NCBI GenBank assembly: GCA_964427485.1
Contig: CAYRUP010000061.1
Coordinates: forward strand, 1-11,745
Direction of reading: 5' to 3'
Source: CAYRUP01 sp964427485
GTDB taxonomy: Bacteria > Pseudomonadota > Gammaproteobacteria > DSM-16500
DNA length: 11,745 bases
Below, one piece after another: positions 7,782 to 11,745 of the stretch. Every line of letters begins with the position of its first letter. Position 1 is the first letter of the stretch. Below the pieces are notes generated by a model that was not told the origin of the DNA, did not search any database, and was given only the letters and a program-made list of their open reading frames with translations. Made by a program: the position numbers and the translations under genes.

Positions 7782-8539
7782 GTAGGATCCCCCACACCCG
7801 GCGAATCAGTCATGCCTGCTAGTACTTCAGCGATATGCATAACTTTCATGGCTGAACCTTCACGTTTTAATTTTCCAGCGATATTCATCAAGCAACCTAA
7901 ATCACCTGCGAGTAAAACATCAGCCTGAGTTGCTTCAATTGATTTGACTTTATTGCTCACCATTTTATTGGAAATATCAGGATACTTCACACAAAAAGTT
8001 CCACCAAAACCACAACACACATTTGTTTCATTCATTTCATTGAGTATTAACCCAGAGATGGATGACAACAAAACGCGCGGTTGCTGTTTGATATTTAATT
8101 CGCGAAGACCCGAACACGCATCATGATACGTAATGGATTTAGCATAGCTCTGATGAATTTGTTTTATATGTAACACATCGACTAAAAAAGCAGTTAATTC
8201 ATAGGTTTTTTTTGCAAGTGCGATTGCGCGTAATTCCATTTCAACATCGTTTTTAAATAAGGCTGGATAATGATGACGGATCATGCCGCCGCATGAACCC
8301 GATGGAACCACGATATAATCGTATTCTTCAAAAAGCTGAATGACTTGGACTGCAATATCTTTTGTATCGTTAAGATTTCCGTTGTTATATGCAGGTTGAC
8401 CGCAGCAGGTTTGTTCTTTGGGAATGAAAACGTGTGCATCGGCATTTTCCAATAATTTAACAGACGCAAATGCAATCTCTGGACGGAATAAATCAACTAA
8501 ACACGTAACAAATAAACCTACTTTTAAATTTGGCTTCAT
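7778..8539 (-). CDS. lutA: L-lactate utilisation Fe-S oxidoreductase LutA (two CCG domains)
   Basis: The 253-residue product has the two cysteine-rich CCG (DUF224) repeats of LutA/LldE/YkgE. In the first repeat Cys13 (TCLVD), CCGQPAYNNG (45-54) and SGSCGG (80-85) are seen. In the second, YHDACSGLREL (138-148), CCGFGGTFCVKYP (175-187) and DLGCLMNIAG (213-222). These cysteines bind iron-sulfur centres in heterodisulfide-reductase-like proteins, and LutA is thought to form the oxidising core with LutB and LutC. No membrane segment or signal peptide; cytoplasmic. The gene begins 6 nt after the FAH-family gene with no clear ribosome-binding site, suggesting coupled translation, and its last 4 nt overlap lutB. 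Glycolate oxidase GlcF also carries CCG domains, but it is longer, has ferredoxin motifs and is not followed by lutB/lutC, so LutA is preferred. Confidence 0.93.
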   Translation of the reverse strand: MKPNLKVGLFVTCLVDLFRPEIAFASVKLLENADAHVFIPKEQTCCGQPAYNNGNLNDTKDIAVQVIQLFEEYDYIVVPSGSCGGMIRHHYPALFKNDVEMELRAIALAKKTYELTAFLVDVLHIKQIHQSYAKSITYHDACSGLRELNIKQQPRVLLSSISGLILNEMNETNVCCGFGGTFCVKYPDISNKMVSNKVKSIEATQADVLLAGDLGCLMNIAGKLKREGSAMKVMHIAEVLAGMTDSPGVGDPT

Positions 8540-8545
8540 ACGATA

Positions 8546-9394
8546 CTAGCGCTCTAAGACAGCTCTTTGTGTTTGTTCGCCAAGACCTGTTGCACCTAAA
8601 TGCATGACTTGTCCTGGTTTTAAATAAATTGGTTCCGGTTTTTGTCCAAGACCAACACCCGATGGTGTGCCGGTTGATATGATATCACCCGGATGTAATG
8701 TGAAAAATTGACTTAAATAACTAATTAAAAATGCTACGTTAAAAGCCATTTCTTTGGTATTGCTGTGTTGATAACGATGTCCATCCACTTCCAACCAAAC
8801 TTCGATATTTTGTGGATCGGATATTTCATCTTTTGTGACAAGCCAAGGACCGATAGGACCGAATGTATCGCAACTTTTTCCCTTGATCCACTGACCGGTT
8901 CCTTCTAATTGAAATGCACGTTCAGAAAGATCGTTAATCAAACAATAGCCTGCAATATAATCTAAAGCATGCTCAACCGATACATATTTACATGGACTAC
9001 CGATCACGAGACCTAATTCAACTTCCCAATCTGTTTTTGTTGAATGTCGCGGAATGACAACATCATCATTAGGACCAATAATCGAGCTGGTTGCTTTAGA
9101 AAACACAATCGGTTCTCGAGGAATTTCAATACCGGTTTCTTTAGCATGATCACGATAATTTAAACCAATACATAAAAATTTTCCGACACCCGTGACGCAA
9201 GGTCCAATGCGTGTGCCGGCATCGATTACTGGAAGCGTCTCAGGATTCAATTTTTTTAATTTGTCTAATTCATTCGGTGATAAATAATCGTGAGACAAAT
9301 CGGGAATCACGGACGCTAGACTGCGAATGTGACCATTTTTATCGAGTAATCCGGGCTTTTCTTGTCCTTTTAATCCGTAGCGTAATAATTTCAT
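8546..9394 (-). CDS. FAH-family hydrolase, probable 2,4-diketo-3-deoxy-L-fuconate hydrolase
   Basis: The 282-residue protein is a fumarylacetoacetase-family enzyme of the size found in sugar-acid pathways. The metal-binding carboxylates are in DWEVELGLVIG (Glu124, Glu126) and LINDLSERAFQ (Asp155). The substrate-pocket region KGKSCDTFGPIGPWL (171-185) and the GDIISTGTPSGVG motif (236-248) are intact. In the non-phosphorylative L-fucose and L-rhamnose routes, such an enzyme cleaves the 2,4-diketo-3-deoxy acid to pyruvate plus L-lactate. Next to the SDR and fucD, with lutABC immediately downstream, that reaction is the best fit. By sequence alone it could be annotated as a ureidoglycolate lyase-like or acylpyruvate hydrolase, so the substrate is inferred from context. 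TGAGG 7 nt before the ATG supports the start. It lies 9 nt after the SDR gene. Confidence 0.88.
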   Translation of the reverse strand: MKLLRYGLKGQEKPGLLDKNGHIRSLASVIPDLSHDYLSPNELDKLKKLNPETLPVIDAGTRIGPCVTGVGKFLCIGLNYRDHAKETGIEIPREPIVFSKATSSIIGPNDDVVIPRHSTKTDWEVELGLVIGSPCKYVSVEHALDYIAGYCLINDLSERAFQLEGTGQWIKGKSCDTFGPIGPWLVTKDEISDPQNIEVWLEVDGHRYQHSNTKEMAFNVAFLISYLSQFFTLHPGDIISTGTPSGVGLGQKPEPIYLKPGQVMHLGATGLGEQTQRAVLER

Positions 9395-9403
9395 AGTGAA
9401 GCC

Positions 9404-10141
9404 TCACATTGACCATCCGCCATCAATAATATGTATGGCACCTGTTGTAAATGCCGATTCATCCGACGCTAAATACAGAACTAATGCAGCGACTTCATCC
9501 GATTTGCCAATTCTGCCTATGGGTTGCCTTGCAATAAACGCTTGTTTTGCATTTCCACCTTGCGCCGCGATGCGCTCATTCAAAGAAGGTGTTTCAATCG
9601 TACCTGGACAAACTGCATTACAACGAATGCCTTGTGATACGAAATCCGCTGCAACTGATTTCGTGAGTCCAATCACCGCTGCTTTTGTAGAACAATAAAC
9701 AAAACGGTTCGGCACCCCTTTTACACTGGATGCGACAGATGAAATATTAATGATATTTCCTTTACCTTTTTTTAACAGGGTCGGTAAAAAGGATTTAATC
9801 ATGTGATACATCGATTTGACATTCAATTGAAATGAAAAATCCCAATCTTTTTCTTCACATTCTAAAATCGTGCCATGATGAACATAGCCCGCGCAATTAA
9901 ACAAAATGTCCAATGTTTCCATTTGTTGACTGAATGACTGAATAGCCGCTACATCCGTTACGTCTAAGCGTTGTGTTCGAATTGAATTATTTTGTTCTTT
10001 TAATTGATCTAATTTTTTTTCATCAATATCGGTCGCATACACCGTCGCACCTTCTTTCGCGAATAATAACGCGGTTGTGTAACCTATACCTTGACCAGCA
10101 GCTGTAATCAGTGCTGTTTTTCCAGCTAATCGTTGAGCCAT
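9404..10141 (-). CDS. NAD-dependent short-chain dehydrogenase, probable 2-keto-3-deoxy-L-fuconate 4-dehydrogenase
   Basis: A complete 245-residue classical SDR. The nucleotide-binding motif TAAGQGIG is at 13-20, Asp38 after the second strand favours NAD over NADP, FNCAG is at 81-85, and Asn107 is in place. The catalytic Ser135, Tyr149 and Lys153 are present in ISSVAS and YCSTK, and CPGTIETPS (178-186) is conserved. From memory the sequence is strikingly like the BDH2/DHRS6 group, which includes bacterial 2-keto-3-deoxy-L-fuconate dehydrogenases. With fucD and the FAH-family hydrolase in the same operon, oxidation of the 2-keto-3-deoxy acid at C4 is the best assignment. Another possibility is L-fucose dehydrogenase, the missing first step, and sequence inspection cannot exclude a dual role. 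The gene starts 2 nt after the permease stop and has a good GGAG 5 nt before its ATG. Confidence 0.88.
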   Translation of the reverse strand: MAQRLAGKTALITAAGQGIGYTTALLFAKEGATVYATDIDEKKLDQLKEQNNSIRTQRLDVTDVAAIQSFSQQMETLDILFNCAGYVHHGTILECEEKDWDFSFQLNVKSMYHMIKSFLPTLLKKGKGNIINISSVASSVKGVPNRFVYCSTKAAVIGLTKSVAADFVSQGIRCNAVCPGTIETPSLNERIAAQGGNAKQAFIARQPIGRIGKSDEVAALVLYLASDESAFTTGAIHIIDGGWSM

Positions 10142-10143
10142 GT

Positions 10144-11535
10144 TTACTCCATATGAAATACTGCTTGCCCTAAATCTCTTAAACGAACATTCGCAAAAAC
10201 ATTTCGTTCAATTTGTTCCAATGTGGTTTCTTTGGTTTCTGGAATAGCGTAATAAAAAACAAGCCACGCGATGACTGTGATTACAAAAAAGCCGCCAAAT
10301 AATGCAGCAACACCAAAACTATTAATCACGACCGGCACCAAGCCCGCTACAATAACATTGGCACCCCAATTAAACGCAACAGAAATGCCCATGCCTAAGC
10401 CACGCACATGTAATGGAAATACTTCGGATGGAATGAGAAAACACGCAGGCCCGATACTGATGCCGTGAAATGCCATAAACACAATGGCACTCATTAAAAA
10501 TATCCATCCCAATGTCATGGGATTTTTAACAAACGCGAATCCCAATGTAATGACGCATAATGTTAATAATATGCCGATAGTGCCCACCAGCAATGGTTTT
10601 TTTCGACCGATTTTATCGATAAAGAAAAGTGATGAAATCGTGGAAACAACCAACATCAATCCCATAAACATGGTATAGAACGTTGCCATCGACGGTGTTG
10701 CAAATCCCGTTTTTTGAAAAATGGTCGGTGCATAATAATTAAATGCGTTGATCCCGACTGTTTGCGTAAAAAAACTGACTGCCGCACCAATGAAAATCAC
10801 TTTTAAATAACGTTTATCTTCAAACAATTTCAAAAAAGTGATTTTATCTTTTACCGCAATATCTTGAATGTCTTTAACGCGAGCATTGGCTTTTTTATCC
10901 GAAAATAACGTTTTTAAAATATCTAAGGCTTCTTTGCTGCGATTTTTGATAATGAGCCAACGCGGACTTTCTGGCAATGAGAAAACAGCAATTGCTAAAA
11001 TCAATGCGGGTATGACACCGAGCCCTATCATCAAACGCCAATTTCCTGAATACGAAAATAAATAAGACGTGACGAATGAAAGAAACACACCGATTTGAAT
11101 AAACACCACAAACAAATTGACTAACCAACCGCGGTGTTTTTCATCTGCGACTTCAGCCGTATAAACGGGGGATGTAGACGAACCGACACCAATCGCGATA
11201 CCTAACAGGAAACGTCCAAACACTAACGTCTCGATTGTGTCAGCAAAGGCACACAAAAGAGAGCCGATCGTGAAAAACAATGCCGTCAAGAATAACGTTT
11301 TTTTTCGGCCGAATAAGTCACTGATTTCACCGCTGATGATAGACGATAGTAGTGCCCCAAGCGGCACCATCGCCACTAACCAGCCTTCTACACTGCTTGA
11401 AATAGAAAAAGATTTTTTAATGAATAACAATGCGCCTGAAATAATACCGGCATCATAACCAAATAGTAACCCTGACAACGCCGAACAAAAAGCAATCACA
11501 ATTAAGTGAGTATGTTTTTTCATATCAATGTCCAT
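10144..11535 (-). CDS. Sugar-porter MFS permease, probable L-fucose or related sugar importer
   Basis: A 463-residue inner-membrane transporter with about 12 membrane segments and every signature of the sugar-porter (GalP/XylE/AraE-like) family. These are GYDAGIISG in TM1 (26-34), DLFGRKK (73-79), PVYTAEVADEKHRG (123-136), PESPR after TM6 (188-192), QTVGINAFNYYAP in TM7 (258-270), DKIGRKK (307-313), PSEVFPLHVRG (369-379) and PETKETTLE (432-440). Members usually import neutral sugars by proton symport. The first-gene position in a deoxysugar-acid operon suggests L-fucose or a similar sugar. It is not of the FucP family, nor an acid-sugar transporter family. The ATG at 11535 lacks a clear ribosome-binding site. 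An in-frame ATG at 11523 has GGA 7-8 nt upstream and is a possible alternative, losing only four residues. Substrate is inferred. Confidence 0.9.
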   Translation of the reverse strand: MDIDMKKHTHLIVIAFCSALSGLLFGYDAGIISGALLFIKKSFSISSSVEGWLVAMVPLGALLSSIISGEISDLFGRKKTLFLTALFFTIGSLLCAFADTIETLVFGRFLLGIAIGVGSSTSPVYTAEVADEKHRGWLVNLFVVFIQIGVFLSFVTSYLFSYSGNWRLMIGLGVIPALILAIAVFSLPESPRWLIIKNRSKEALDILKTLFSDKKANARVKDIQDIAVKDKITFLKLFEDKRYLKVIFIGAAVSFFTQTVGINAFNYYAPTIFQKTGFATPSMATFYTMFMGLMLVVSTISSLFFIDKIGRKKPLLVGTIGILLTLCVITLGFAFVKNPMTLGWIFLMSAIVFMAFHGISIGPACFLIPSEVFPLHVRGLGMGISVAFNWGANVIVAGLVPVVINSFGVAALFGGFFVITVIAWLVFYYAIPETKETTLEQIERNVFANVRLRDLGQAVFHME

Positions 11536-11581
11536 ATCAAAAAGCTTGTTATTGTGGGATGAATCGGAAAAGAGATTTATG

Positions 11582-11620
11582 TTATCACGATAATCCGGTT
11601 GTTTTCGAATTTTTCGAATT
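11582..11620 (-). promoter_or_regulatory. Candidate operator/promoter region of the sugar operon
   Basis: About 50-85 nt upstream of the permease start are two repeat structures. TTATCACGATAA (11582-11593) has 5-bp inverted arms around a 2-nt centre. TTTTCGAATT occurs twice in direct orientation (11602-11611 and 11611-11620, period 9), each copy holding the palindrome TTCGAA. Such symmetric sites next to the first gene of a catabolic operon are what a substrate-responsive repressor would bind. I see no convincing -35/-10 pair, and no regulator gene is in the window. Seen directly as repeats; regulatory role inferred. Confidence 0.4.
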
Positions 11621-11679
11621 CTTCTGAGTGTCGGGAATCTACGCTGCTTTGACTTCAGTGATTTTCAGGGAGACGAGCA

Positions 11680-11705
11680 GGCATAGGCATCAAGCTAAGC
11701 GAAAA
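11680..11705 (+). repeat. Dispersed 26-bp repeat, copy 2
   Basis: This plus-strand stretch matches the minus strand of 2227-2252 at 24 of 26 positions (core GGCATAGGCATCAAGCTAAGC, which differs by one base between copies). It lies in the non-coding DNA upstream of the permease. All three minus-strand frames entering from the right edge hit a stop within about 36 nt, so no gene tail is evident on that strand. Confidence 0.6.
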
Positions 11706-11714
11706 AGTTAGTTA

Positions 11715-11745
11715 GGACGTCGTCCCGCGACGCTTTTCAAGCGGG
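11715..11745. repeat. GC-rich palindromic repeat, cut by the window edge
   Basis: Several overlapping small palindromes are packed here: CGTCG/CGACG around TCCCG, CGCTT/AAGCG around TTC, and CCCGC paired with the terminal GCGGG. The first is followed by CTTTT and could act as a plus-strand terminator. ACGTCGTCCCG (11717-11727) is identical to the minus strand of 4332-4342. The GC content contrasts with the AT-rich surroundings, as in palindromic intergenic repeat families. The element may continue beyond the window. Confidence 0.45.

Noticed and set aside
8281..8496. Minus-strand open frame of 71 codons in another phase
   Set aside because: It is embedded in lutA out of frame. The lutA frame holds the conserved CCG motifs.
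7778..8539. Glycolate oxidase subunit GlcF as an alternative for the CCG-domain protein
   Set aside because: GlcF is longer with its own ferredoxin motifs and goes with GlcD/GlcE. Here lutB and lutC follow directly.
9396..9698. Plus-strand open frame of 100 codons
   Set aside because: It is antisense to the C-terminal half of the SDR. Its composition is a shadow of the conserved SDR codons.
10271..11458. Several short plus-strand open frames and one minus-strand frame (10895-11128)
   Set aside because: All overlap the MFS permease, whose sugar-porter motifs run throughout that span.
1..11745. CRISPR array, tRNA, rRNA or insertion-sequence transposase
   Set aside because: No regularly spaced repeats, tRNA-like arms or transposase motifs were seen on either strand.

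Overview
The window is AT-rich bacterial DNA, and all ten genes I can support lie on the minus strand. Reading along the direction of transcription (right to left), it has three parts.

(1) 11535-4403 is a compact seven-gene operon. Gaps are 2-9 nt, and two junctions are 4-nt overlaps. The order is sugar-porter MFS permease, short-chain dehydrogenase, fumarylacetoacetate-hydrolase-family enzyme, lutA, lutB, lutC, fucD. Family assignments point to the non-phosphorylative 6-deoxyhexose route. L-fuconate is dehydrated by FucD to 2-keto-3-deoxy-L-fuconate, oxidised by the SDR to the 2,4-diketo acid, and cleaved by the FAH-family hydrolase to pyruvate plus L-lactate. LutABC then oxidises the L-lactate to a second pyruvate. 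Having the lactate oxidase inside the operon is the best clue that the natural substrate is a 6-deoxy sugar: a pentonate would give glycolate instead. No sugar dehydrogenase, lactonase, mutarotase or regulator is visible here. A short inverted-repeat structure containing a likely minus-strand terminator follows fucD.

(2) 4214-2298 encodes a 638-residue P-loop, GTPase-like protein with a glycine-rich hydrophobic (membrane-hairpin-like) segment and a C-terminal helical, coiled-coil-like region. I do not recognise its family. It has its own candidate promoter and looks unrelated to the sugar operon.

(3) 2158-782 encodes an AAA-type ATPase with a DUF4143 C-terminus, preceded by a 34-nt near-palindrome. 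It is followed by the 5' part of an unrecognised helical protein that runs off the left edge (736-1).

The three intergenic gaps (2159-2297, 4215-4402, 11536-11745) are dense in inverted repeats. A 26-bp repeat (24/26 identical) occurs in opposite orientations at 2227-2252 and 11680-11705, and an 11-nt GC-rich core is shared by 4332-4342 and 11717-11727. These look like members of dispersed repeat families.

The organism is probably a low-GC gammaproteobacterium. The unusual GTPase-like protein and orphan helical protein next to metabolic genes would fit an amoeba- or host-associated lineage such as Legionellales, but no marker gene is present and this is a weak guess. There is no RNA gene, insertion-sequence transposase, CRISPR array or gene-free stretch over 300 nt.
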